Origin: JAITVM01 sp031551135
GTDB lineage: Bacteria; Bacillota; Clostridia; Lachnospirales; JAITVM01
DNA length: 20,606 bases
Direction of reading: 5' to 3'
NCBI GenBank assembly: GCA_031551135.1
Contig: JAVBOA010000044.1
Location: forward strand, 1-20,606
The notes under the pieces are model-generated. The model did not search any database, had not been told where the DNA came from, and saw only the letters and a list, made by a program, of their open reading frames with translations. This document shows positions 14,402 through 20,606 of the stretch, one piece after another; position 1 is the stretch's first letter; each line of letters starts with the position of its first letter. The translations under genes and the position numbers were made by a program.

Positions 14402-15926
14402 TATTCTGCAAAATACAGAATTCGGGTTTGTATTTGAATTACAAAACGATACAGCGTTTTATAGCCAATGCGCCTATGAGATTTATCTGAATGATATATA
14501 TTATTCTACCAGTTCTAAAAATATTGTTTCTATATTTGGATTAGAACCCAATACTTTGTATAATGTAGTTTTAAAAGGATTGCCGTCGGAAATAAATTTT
14601 TCAATAACGACCAAAGATTTGGGATTTTTGATAAATATAAAGGATTATGGTGCAAAAGGTGACGGAAAGACTAATGATACTTCGCCGATTCAAGCCGCAA
14701 TTTATACAGCTCCAAAAGGAGCAACTGTACGTTTTCCAAAAGGCTCTTATTTAATTAATTCTCTTTTTCTAAAAGACGGAGTAAATCTTTATCTTGAAAA
14801 AAATTGCTTTATTTTTCAGAATACAAAACGTGATGAACTTGCGATTTTAAAAGGATTCCAGCGGGACTATCACCATAAGAACGCCTTTATTAACTCATCT
14901 TGGGAAGGAAATCCCTTGGACTGCTATCAAAGCCTTATTTATGGGAAAGATGTATCCGATATTTCTATTTACGGCGAAGGGATAATCAATGGAAGCGGTA
15001 AAGAAAGCGGTTTTTGGAAAGACGCAAAGTGCAAAAATATTGCGTACAGGCCAAGAAATATATCGCTTTACAATTCGAAAAACATTAGTATAAGCGGTAT
15101 TGCATCCGAAAACAGTGCTTGCTGGAATATTCATCCGTATTGCTGTGACAATGTCAATTTTTATGATGTAAAGATCAAATCCTCGGAAGATTCTCCAAAT
15201 ACAGATGGTATCAATCCCGAATGCTGTAATAACGTGACAATCGCCGGCTGTAATTTTGATGTTGGTGATGATTGCATTGCTATAAAATCCGGTAAAGTTT
15301 TTATAAGCGAATATGCCTACAGACCATCTGCCAATATTAATATTAGAAACTGCATGATGCAAAAAGGGCACGGTGCTGTTGTAATCGGCTCTGAAATATC
15401 CTGCGGTGCAAAAAATATAGTTATATCTAAATGTTACTTTAAAAAGACGGATAGAGGATTGCGAATTAAATCCAGACGCGGCAGAGGTAAACTCTCTGTA
15501 ATAGAAGGAATAAAATTTCAAAATGTAATCATGGATACGGTTCGCCATTGTTTTGTTATTAATATGTTTTATAATTGCGATCCCGATGGCAACAGTGAAT
15601 ATGTCCGCAGCAAGAAATTTCGGCAAAAAGGCGACGATACGCCATCTATCCGGGATATTGAAATAAATGAGTTAAATTGTATAAATATTATAGGCTCTGC
15701 TATATTTATGTATGGATTGCCTGAGAGTAATATTCAGAATATCATAGTTAAGGATGCTTATTTTAGCTTTTGCAAAGACAGAATCAACGAGTGCCCCGAT
15801 ATGATGGACGATTTTCAAGAAATTGAAAATTTGGGAATCTTCCTCGAAAATGTACAGGACGTTTCTTTAGTAAATAATAAATTTAATGGGCAGTATGTAA
15901 ATTTGATTAATGGGAGAAATGAGTAA
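14382..15926 (+). CDS. GH28 polygalacturonase-type glycoside hydrolase, cytoplasmic
   Basis: A 514-residue enzyme with no signal peptide. Residues 10-80 look like a small beta-sandwich (fibronectin III-like, ending NVVLKGLPSEINFSITTKD). From INIKDYGAKGDGKTNDTSPIQAAI (85-108) the right-handed beta-helix begins. The GH28 active-site signatures are intact: NTDG with D275, GDDCIAIKSG with D296 and D297, GHG at 329-331, and RIK at 361-363. It therefore hydrolyses alpha-1,4 galacturonide bonds (polygalacturonan or rhamnogalacturonan type), most likely exo-acting on imported oligomers since it lacks export. AAGGAG precedes paired ATGs (14382/14385) inside the RDD gene end, and the GH105 gene starts directly after its stop. 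Exact linkage preference cannot be told from sequence alone. Confidence 0.92.
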   Translation: MMTKDYSILQNTEFGFVFELQNDTAFYSQCAYEIYLNDIYYSTSSKNIVSIFGLEPNTLYNVVLKGLPSEINFSITTKDLGFLINIKDYGAKGDGKTNDTSPIQAAIYTAPKGATVRFPKGSYLINSLFLKDGVNLYLEKNCFIFQNTKRDELAILKGFQRDYHHKNAFINSSWEGNPLDCYQSLIYGKDVSDISIYGEGIINGSGKESGFWKDAKCKNIAYRPRNISLYNSKNISISGIASENSACWNIHPYCCDNVNFYDVKIKSSEDSPNTDGINPECCNNVTIAGCNFDVGDDCIAIKSGKVFISEYAYRPSANINIRNCMMQKGHGAVVIGSEISCGAKNIVISKCYFKKTDRGLRIKSRRGRGKLSVIEGIKFQNVIMDTVRHCFVINMFYNCDPDGNSEYVRSKKFRQKGDDTPSIRDIEINELNCINIIGSAIFMYGLPESNIQNIIVKDAYFSFCKDRINECPDMMDDFQEIENLGIFLENVQDVSLVNNKFNGQYVNLINGRNE

Positions 15927-17090
15927 ATGAATAAAAAAGATAAATTTAATAAAATCATCCTATTTATTGATACACTGCTGGAACAATCAACACCGGAAAA
16001 ACCGGCATGGAACTTAGAATCGATTATCGATAACAAGCCTGCTCACTGGAATTACATTGATGGCTGTATGATCAAAGCTATTTTAGATATTTATGATGCA
16101 ACAGGAAATAAAAAGTATCTTGACTTCACTGACAGATTTATTGATTTTTTTATTGATGATGACGGTAAAATTTTGGGATACAATTGCAGTGACTATAACT
16201 GCGACAATATAAACGAAGGTAAAGTCCTCTATAGATTATACGAATATACAGGTAAAAGAAAATACTTTCTTGCAATCGATACTTTGTATTATCAATTAAA
16301 AAATCAGCCAAGAACAGAATCAGGCAATTTTTGGCATAAAAAAATATATCCTAATCAAACATGGCTTGATGGGCTTTACATGGTTCAGCCTTTTTACATG
16401 GCTTATGAAATGAAGTTTAATGCTAAAGTCAATTACCGTGATATTATTAAACAGTTTGAAAATGTCCACCGCCTTATGAGAGACGAAAAAACTGGACTTT
16501 TTTATCATGGATACGATGGATCAAGAGAGAGTTTCTGGTGCGATAAAAAAACCGGACTTAGCTCCAATTTTTGGACCCGCTCAATTGGATGGTACATTAT
16601 GGCTCTTGTAGACACTTTGGAAGAAATGGATGATATGTTTTTTCAGGAATATATGAAGCTCCAAGATTATCTGAAAGAAATTGTGGATGCCGTTTTGATT
16701 TATAAGGACAAAGAAAAAAATATGTTTTGGCAAGTAACGGATCAAGGAGCCCGACACGGTAACTATCTGGAAACAAGCGGCAGCTCTGCTATTTGCTACG
16801 GCCTTTTAAAAGCTTCAAGGCTTGGATTTTTGCCTGCATATTATGCCCGTTACGGAGTCGAAATATTTAACAGTATTACAGATAATAAGTTAGAATTAAA
16901 AGATGATGAATTTATTCTAAAGGATATTTGTTTGGTTGCCGGACTCGGTGGCATGCCGGGAAAAGGCAGTTATAAATTGAGAGACGGCAGTTACGAATAT
17001 TACATATCTGAACCAAAAGTAAATAATGATGCCAAGGGAGTTGCACCTTATTTATTTTCTTTTGCGGAAATCATCAGATTGGATAAGTAA
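15927..17090 (+). CDS. GH105 unsaturated rhamnogalacturonyl/glucuronyl hydrolase
   Basis: A 387-residue (alpha/alpha)6-barrel enzyme of the YteR/YesR type. It removes the 4,5-unsaturated galacturonate left at the non-reducing end by pectate or rhamnogalacturonan lyases. Key residues aligned to YteR from memory are D93 (CDNINEGK; YteR D88), the catalytic D148 in WLDGLYMVQPF (YteR D143), H194 in LFYHGYD (YteR H189), and W216/R218 with GW at 221-222. There is no signal peptide, so it acts in the cytoplasm. The start codon follows the GH28 stop immediately, with GGGAGA upstream, so the two are translationally linked. Its length equals the usual ~370-390 residues. It implies that the cell or its neighbours make extracellular pectin lyases elsewhere. 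Confidence 0.93.
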   Translation: MNKKDKFNKIILFIDTLLEQSTPEKPAWNLESIIDNKPAHWNYIDGCMIKAILDIYDATGNKKYLDFTDRFIDFFIDDDGKILGYNCSDYNCDNINEGKVLYRLYEYTGKRKYFLAIDTLYYQLKNQPRTESGNFWHKKIYPNQTWLDGLYMVQPFYMAYEMKFNAKVNYRDIIKQFENVHRLMRDEKTGLFYHGYDGSRESFWCDKKTGLSSNFWTRSIGWYIMALVDTLEEMDDMFFQEYMKLQDYLKEIVDAVLIYKDKEKNMFWQVTDQGARHGNYLETSGSSAICYGLLKASRLGFLPAYYARYGVEIFNSITDNKLELKDDEFILKDICLVAGLGGMPGKGSYKLRDGSYEYYISEPKVNNDAKGVAPYLFSFAEIIRLDK

Positions 17091-17106
17091 TTTGAGAATA
17101 TGCGCA

Positions 17107-17163
17107 AAACGCTCCGTTGTAAAAAATTTTTTTCTATATATCAAAATGGAAATAGTATTAATT
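17107..17163 (+). repeat. ~60-bp dispersed repeat, copy 2 (after GH105)
   Basis: This is the second copy of the 13866-13925 repeat: AAACG, an A6/T7 tract, CTATATATCAAAATGGAAATA, then TATTAATT. It lies 17 bases after the GH105 stop and about 60 bases before the LarE-like gene. The same orientation as copy 1 makes this a direct repeat bracketing the three-gene block. Its TATATA and downstream TATAAT (17179-17184) may help transcribe the next gene, but no good -35 was found. Confidence 0.6.
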
Positions 17164-17223
17164 GTCTGCCACAGAGGTTATAATTAAGAAAAAGCGTTTC
17201 TTGTATTAAACGGAGTGATGATA

Positions 17224-17955
17224 ATGGAATTAAAAGATTTTTTTTATAGAAATAAAAAACTCGCGCTTGCATTTTCAGGCGGAATGAATTCATCTTTTTT
17301 ATTATATATGGCGAAATATTACGGCGTTGAAATTGTGGCATATTTGCTCAGAACCGGATTTCAGCCGCTTCACAAAATCGAAGAAGCGATTAATTTCGCC
17401 ATGTTGGCAGATGTAGAATTAAAAATTATCGACGACGATATTTTGCAAAACGAAAAAATAAAGGCAAATAAACTTGATAGATGTTATCATTGCAGACACC
17501 ATCTTTTTTCAATTTTAAAATCAAAAGCAAATTCCGATGGTTTCGAAATTGTTATAGAAGGCTCTTGCGGTATTCAAAATTCCTCTATTGAAGCGTTAAG
17601 CGAATTGGACATAAAATCGCCTTTGAAAATCTGCAATTTAGCAAAATCAGATATAAAAAAATCTTTAAAGGACTTTAATTTGAATATTTGGGATAAGTCA
17701 CCCTACTCCTGCCTTGCGGATCGGATAAGCCACTGTGATATTATTACGGATAAAAAACTGCGGGATATCGAAAACGCCGAAAATTTTTTAAATACGCTTG
17801 GTTTTGAGGATTTTTTCGTTCTTTCGGAAGGAAATGCGGCTAAAATCCTCCTAAAGGATAACGATTTTGACCGTTTTATTATGAACAGAAACTTAATAAA
17901 AAAACATTTGGATATGTTCGGCGATATTGTTTTGGATATTGAACCCATAAAATAA
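17224..17955 (+). CDS. LarE-like PP-loop ATPase with divergent active-site motifs
   Basis: A 243-residue protein with the overall LarE layout (ATP-dependent sacrificial sulfur transferase, nickel-pincer cofactor synthesis). N-terminal PP-loop, ALAFSGGMNSSFLLY (14-28); NKLDRCYHCRHHLF (82-95); KSPLKICNLAKSDIKKSL; and WDKSPYSCLADRI, which retains the sulfur-donor-type C163. Differences from canonical LarE, recalled as SGGVDS, DGTNxDD and RPG: the PP-loop Asp is Asn (N22), DGTN is EGSC (112-115), and the RPG segment and the C-terminal R-x-E strand are missing or altered (AAKILL). It keeps its length and frame, so it is not simply decayed. No larA, larB or larC is near. CGGAG sits 8 bases before the chosen ATG. 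It may be a neofunctionalised paralogue or a weakly active enzyme. Confidence 0.8.
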   Translation: MELKDFFYRNKKLALAFSGGMNSSFLLYMAKYYGVEIVAYLLRTGFQPLHKIEEAINFAMLADVELKIIDDDILQNEKIKANKLDRCYHCRHHLFSILKSKANSDGFEIVIEGSCGIQNSSIEALSELDIKSPLKICNLAKSDIKKSLKDFNLNIWDKSPYSCLADRISHCDIITDKKLRDIENAENFLNTLGFEDFFVLSEGNAAKILLKDNDFDRFIMNRNLIKKHLDMFGDIVLDIEPIK

Positions 17956-18167
17956 ACTACAAAAATTTTTATGTATTTAAATTGGATATCTTTAAAAACC
18001 TTGCAATTATGCTCTTATACCTATATAATAATTAATACGTTCTTGTTTTATTCGCAGTATTTCAAAATTTATATTCCATAAAAATACTTTTTGATTAGCT
18101 GAATTAATGCATTTTTATGCAAAACAAGACGATATAATTTATAATCTTTTCAGAAAGGAGATTTATA

Positions 18168-18653
18168 ATGAGAGAAAATATTTTAGCATTAATCGAGAAA
18201 AATAGTCGGTTGACTAACTCTGAAATCGCCATCATGCTAAACAAACCGGAGGCCGAAGTCGCGGCGGCGATCGCCGAGATGATAGAAGAGAATGTAATTT
18301 GCGGATATAACACATTGATAAATTGGGATAAGACCAGCAAAGATTATGTTACTGCGCTTATCGAAGTTAAAGTTGCACCTCAGCGCGGCGAAGGTTTTGA
18401 TAAAATAGCCGAACGTATTTATAAATTCGAAGAAGTAACGGCTGTTTATTTAATGTCCGGCGGATTCGACCTGACTATTTTGATCGAAGGCAAAACTATA
18501 AAAGATATCGCTCATTTTGTTTCCGATAAACTTTCGCCTTTAGAATCCGTGCTCAGTACAGCAACACATTTTGTGCTGAAAAAATACAAAGACCACGGTA
18601 TTATTTTAGATAAAAATAAGTCTATTGATGGAAGGATGATTTTGTCACCATGA
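18168..18653 (+). CDS. Lrp/AsnC-family transcriptional regulator
   Basis: A 161-residue protein. The N-terminal HTH spans about 1-50: ILALIEKNSRLTNSEIAIMLNKPEAEVAAAIAEM, with IEENVICGYNTLINW as the wing/linker typical of Lrp. The C-terminal RAM ligand-binding domain runs from YVTALIEVKV through VTAVYLMSGGFDLTILIEG to LESVLSTATHFVLKKYKD. AAAGGAG lies 8 bases before the ATG. Its stop overlaps the aminotransferase start as ATGA, so the pair is one operon and the regulator probably senses an amino acid handled by that enzyme. The 212-base upstream gap is AT-rich and holds the short palindrome GCATttttATGC. Confidence 0.9.
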   Translation: MRENILALIEKNSRLTNSEIAIMLNKPEAEVAAAIAEMIEENVICGYNTLINWDKTSKDYVTALIEVKVAPQRGEGFDKIAERIYKFEEVTAVYLMSGGFDLTILIEGKTIKDIAHFVSDKLSPLESVLSTATHFVLKKYKDHGIILDKNKSIDGRMILSP

Positions 18654-19807
18654 AAAAAATATCAGAAACAATTACGAATCTCCCATTTTCCGGAATAAGG
18701 AAATTTTTTGATATAGCAAGCGAAATGGATAATGTAATTTCTTTGGGTGTTGGCGAACCGGATTTTCTCACACCTTGGAACGTTCGCGAAGAAGCTATTT
18801 ATACTCTCGAGCAAGGAAAAACCGTATATTCTTCAAATGCGGGAATCCTTGAACTCCGTCAGGAAATCACCAAATATTATAAAGAGCAATATAATATAGA
18901 ATACGACCCAAAAACTCAAGCTGTTGTGACAGTCGGCGCAAGCGAAGGCATTGATTTGGCTCTGCGTGTTCTTTTAAATCCCGGCGATGAAGTTGTTTAT
19001 CATGAACCGTGTTACGTTTCTTACCGCCCTTGTATAGTAATGGCCGGTGGAGTTCCTGTTGCAATTGATTGTAAAGATGTTAATAATTTTAGACTTACAG
19101 CCGATGAATTAATTGAAAAAATTACAGACAAAACAAAAGTCTTGCTTTTGTCTTATCCGAATAATCCGACAGGCGCGATTATGGAAAAGGAAGACCTTGA
19201 AAAAATCGCAAAAATTATTATTGAAAAAGATTTGTATGTTATTACAGACGAGATTTATTCCGAGCTTACTTATGCCGAAAGCAAACATGTCAGCATTGCT
19301 GAGCTGGACGGAATGTATGAACGTACAATTGTTTTGAACGGTTTTTCGAAGGCTTTCGCAATGACAGGCTGGCGTTTAGGTTACGCTTTGGGACCGGAAG
19401 AAATAATCCGCCAAATGATAAAAGTACATCAGTATGTAATAATGTGCGCTCCGACCACAAGCCAATATGCAGGTATCGAGGCTTTGAAAAATCCCGGAGA
19501 TTCGGTTATTAAAATGCGGAATGACTATAACGCAAGACGAAATCTTATGGTAAACGGTTTTCGAGAAATCGGGCTTGATTGTTTTGAGCCGCTCGGCGCT
19601 TTTTATCTCTTTCCATCGATTAAATCAACCGGTTTTACTTCTTTGGAATTTTGTGAAAAACTGCTCTACGGCCAAAATGTCGCTGTTGTTCCCGGAGATG
19701 CTTTTGGAGCATCCGGCGAAGGTTTTATCCGCTGCTCTTATGCTTATTCGATTGATAATTTGAAACGGGCTTTGGAGAAAATCGGTAATTTCGTATCTGC
19801 TTTGTAA
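18650..19807 (+). CDS. PLP-dependent class I/II aminotransferase
   Basis: A 385-residue fold-type I enzyme. GVGEPDFLTPW (33-43), VTVGASEGIDLALR (93-106) for phosphate binding, YPNNPTGA (169-176), VITDEIYSEL (197-206, D200 and Y203 contacting the pyridine ring), NGFSKAFAMTGWRLGYALG with the Schiff-base K234, and FIRCSYA near residue 370 with the substrate-carboxylate Arg. This subgroup (PatA/AspC-like) transfers amino groups between amino acids and 2-oxoglutarate. The precise substrate (aspartate, alanine, aromatic, or N-acetyl-diaminopimelate) cannot be assigned. The 4-base overlap with lrp indicates co-expression and shared control. No clear hairpin terminator follows, only T-rich sequence. 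Confidence 0.93.
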   Translation: MKKISETITNLPFSGIRKFFDIASEMDNVISLGVGEPDFLTPWNVREEAIYTLEQGKTVYSSNAGILELRQEITKYYKEQYNIEYDPKTQAVVTVGASEGIDLALRVLLNPGDEVVYHEPCYVSYRPCIVMAGGVPVAIDCKDVNNFRLTADELIEKITDKTKVLLLSYPNNPTGAIMEKEDLEKIAKIIIEKDLYVITDEIYSELTYAESKHVSIAELDGMYERTIVLNGFSKAFAMTGWRLGYALGPEEIIRQMIKVHQYVIMCAPTTSQYAGIEALKNPGDSVIKMRNDYNARRNLMVNGFREIGLDCFEPLGAFYLFPSIKSTGFTSLEFCEKLLYGQNVAVVPGDAFGASGEGFIRCSYAYSIDNLKRALEKIGNFVSAL

Positions 19808-20023
19808 TAGATTTTTTATTTTTTAAAATATAAATATACATAAAATTGTTTTAGCCGTATATACTAATGCTAGCATAATTTTATAATGAAAAATGCTGCA
19901 CCGGCAAACGAAAACAAGTTTCACATTTTTCTTCCTTACCTACCTAAAAGTGCGGAACGGATGTAAAAATCTAACGTTTGTCTGTATACATGTTATATTT
20001 TTATTACCAACAATTAAAATATA
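19808..20023. other. Non-coding gap before rpsU
   Basis: No gene is supported here. It contains T-rich sequence just after the aminotransferase stop, a perfect 10-base palindrome ATGCTAGCAT (19867-19876), and short arms GAAAAATG (19888-19895) / CATTTTTC (19924-19931). None forms a recognised riboswitch or terminator. Confidence 0.4.
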
Positions 20024-20052
20024 TTGACTATATCTCCAATTTTGTGTATAAT
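20024..20052 (+). promoter_or_regulatory. rpsU promoter
   Basis: TTGACT (20024-20029), a 17-base spacer, then TATAAT (20047-20052): a near-consensus sigma-A promoter with extended TGTG upstream of the -10. It predicts a leader of about 55 bases before the rpsU start, containing GGAGGGAGGG as ribosome binding site. Confidence 0.85.
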
Positions 20053-20114
20053 TCATAAAGTGATTACTGTATCTGTAATAAGCTATTCTCGGCTTTTGGA
20101 GGGAGGGAAATTCA

Positions 20115-20291
20115 ATGTCAGAAATTATTGTTAAAGAAAATGAGACTTTAGACAGCGCTCTTCGCCGTTTTAAAAGAAGCTGTGCAAAAGCTGGTATTAT
20201 CGGAGAAATCCGTAAAAGAGAGCATTACGATAAACCTAGTGTAAAACGCAAGAAAAAGTCTGAAGCTGCAAGAAAACGCAAGTTTAATTAA
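20115..20291 (+). CDS. rpsU: 30S ribosomal protein S21
   Basis: A 58-residue basic protein. The N-terminus MSEIIVKENETLDSALRRFK and the following RSCAKAGIIGEIRKREHYDKP are the S21 signature, and the C-terminal tail is Lys/Arg-rich (SVKRKKKSEAARKRKFN). S21 binds the small ribosomal subunit near the anti-SD end of 16S rRNA and assists initiation. Its length matches Firmicutes S21 (57-58 residues). A strong SD (GGAGGGAGGG) is present, and it has its own promoter and terminator. The gatB/yqeY-type neighbour often found downstream is not seen before the insertion sequence. Confidence 0.97.
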   Translation: MSEIIVKENETLDSALRRFKRSCAKAGIIGEIRKREHYDKPSVKRKKKSEAARKRKFN

Positions 20292-20330
20292 TTTTTACCT
20301 TCCAAATGTCGTAATTATATGACTAATTTG

Positions 20331-20358
20331 ACGAATCGGTTCTCCGGTTCGTTTTTTT
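20331..20358 (+). terminator. rpsU terminator
   Basis: ACGAATCGG (20331-20339) and CCGGTTCGT (20344-20352) form a 9-bp stem with one U-G wobble and a TTCT loop, followed by a T7 run (20352-20358). This is a standard factor-independent terminator 40 bases after the rpsU stop. Confidence 0.92.
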
Positions 20359-20427
20359 ATTACGAACTATAGCCGTTACTATTCAGTAGAGGTAGCAAAA
20401 AAAAGCAAAAAGTGGTATAAATAGTAT

Positions 20428-20493
20428 ATGAGAGATTATAATAGAAGCTTAATAAAGCAAATAGAGTATCCGTCAAATAAACCCCACGTATAA
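20428..20493 (+). CDS. Possible 21-codon leader ORF upstream of the IS66 gene
   Basis: ATG 20428 to TAA 20491-20493 encodes MRDYNRSLIKQIEYPSNKPHV. Its last codons cover the CCCACG arm of the hairpin that masks the next gene's ribosome binding site, so its translation could open that hairpin. The SD (GTGG) is weak and the frame is short enough to be chance. Included as a candidate only. Confidence 0.25.
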   Translation: MRDYNRSLIKQIEYPSNKPHV

Positions 20494-20526
20494 AAAAGAG
20501 GCAAAGCCTGATAAAGTATTCGTGGG
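20483..20526 (+). promoter_or_regulatory. Hairpin overlapping the IS66 tnpA ribosome binding site
   Basis: CCCACG (20483-20488) pairs with CGTGGG (20521-20526), and the second arm overlaps the GTGGGTG that precedes the ATG at 20535. A smaller stem AGGC/GCCT (20499-20502 / 20506-20509) sits inside. Such structures in insertion sequences often limit translation from transcripts entering from outside. The role here is inferred. Confidence 0.4.
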
Positions 20527-20534
20527 TGAAAAAA

Positions 20535-20606
20535 ATGAAAAGAAGAAGTAAAGCCGAATGGCGAATGCTAATAACAGAATACCAAGCAAGTGGCGAATCA
20601 CAAAGA
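20535..20606 (+). CDS. IS66-family accessory protein TnpA-like, N-terminal 24 residues (partial)
   Basis: The frame starts at ATG 20535 and runs off the right edge. The visible residues contain SKAEWRMLITEYQASGESQR, matching the start of IS66-type TnpA (OrfA) proteins, a small helix-turn-helix accessory protein encoded upstream of TnpB and the TnpC transposase. GTGGGTG serves as the probable ribosome binding site. The rest of the element, including its transposase, is outside the window. Its left end must lie between the rpsU terminator and about 20430, but no terminal repeat can be confirmed with one end only. Confidence 0.75.
   Translation, partial: MKRRSKAEWRMLITEYQASGESQR

Noticed and set aside
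14895..15626. A 243-codon open frame on the minus strand inside the GH28 gene
   Set aside because: It lies wholly antisense to a gene with intact GH28 active-site motifs, lacks a convincing ribosome binding site, and its product shows no domain pattern; long antisense frames arise by chance from this codon usage.
18041..18129. Inverted repeat TCTTGTTTT (18041-18049) / AAAACAAGA (18121-18129) upstream of lrp
   Set aside because: The arms are low complexity and separated by 71 bases; no compact structure or ribosome-binding-site overlap was found.
19888..19931. Arms GAAAAATG / CATTTTTC upstream of rpsU as a possible small RNA or attenuator
   Set aside because: The 8-base A/T-rich stem with a 28-base loop is weak and lies upstream of the strong rpsU promoter, so it would not be in the rpsU leader.
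20359..20430. Search for the left terminal inverted repeat of the IS66 element
   Set aside because: Several A-rich stretches could be an end, but without the right end no repeat pair or target duplication can be confirmed.

Overview
The window is AT-rich (by eye about one third G+C) and reads as a chromosomal segment of a spore-forming Clostridia-type Firmicute. The evidence is an intact sporulation sigma factor SigK with its hydrophobic pro-sequence, strong AGGAGG-type ribosome binding sites, classical TTGACA/TATAAT promoters, and pairs of regulators and transporters typical of that class. The segment is bounded by two insertion sequences: the 3' end of an IS5-family transposase at the left edge and the first codons of an IS66-type accessory gene at the right edge. 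Both run off the window.

Layout. (1) 1-240: IS5 remnant end, then a large hairpin. (2) 243-3168, minus strand: two tandem WYL-domain regulators followed by sigK. (3) 3286-4518, plus strand: rtcB, an RNA ligase, divergent from the WYL pair across a short promoter region with a perfect 8-2-8 palindrome. (4) 4594-6394: an autoregulated-looking ArsR-type repressor and an overlapping MFS efflux-type transporter. (5) 6643-7308: an orphan multi-spanning membrane protein, converging on (6) 7352-9502, minus strand: a 716-residue exported protein built of repeated beta-rich modules. (7) 9786-17090: a pectin-oligosaccharide locus consisting of a GntR/FCD regulator with a promoter-operator, a lipoprotein solute-binding protein, two ABC permeases, a terminator, an RDD membrane protein, a cytoplasmic GH28 and a cytoplasmic GH105. 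(8) 17224-17955: a LarE-like PP-loop protein with altered signature motifs. (9) 18168-19807: Lrp/AsnC regulator plus class I aminotransferase. (10) 20115-20291: rpsU (ribosomal protein S21), then the IS66 leader.

How it works together. The pectin locus is the clearest pathway: oligogalacturonides or rhamnogalacturonan fragments are caught by the lipoprotein, imported by the two permeases (their ATPase is not encoded here and is probably a shared MsmX/MsmK-type subunit), and cut inside the cell by GH28 and by GH105, which removes the unsaturated uronic acid left by extracellular lyases. The GntR/FCD protein probably senses a uronate or related acid. The WYL-WYL-RtcB block is probably a regulated RNA-repair unit. 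The points most worth following are its divergent palindrome, an inverted repeat that would mask the sigK ribosome binding site in read-through transcripts, the degenerate LarE paralogue, the ~60-bp repeat found on both sides of the GH28/GH105 block, and a hairpin plus leader ORF in front of the IS66 gene.

No CRISPR array, tRNA, rRNA or phage module was seen. No single gene cluster here is certain to be a new system. The functional links proposed above are inference from gene order and motifs.
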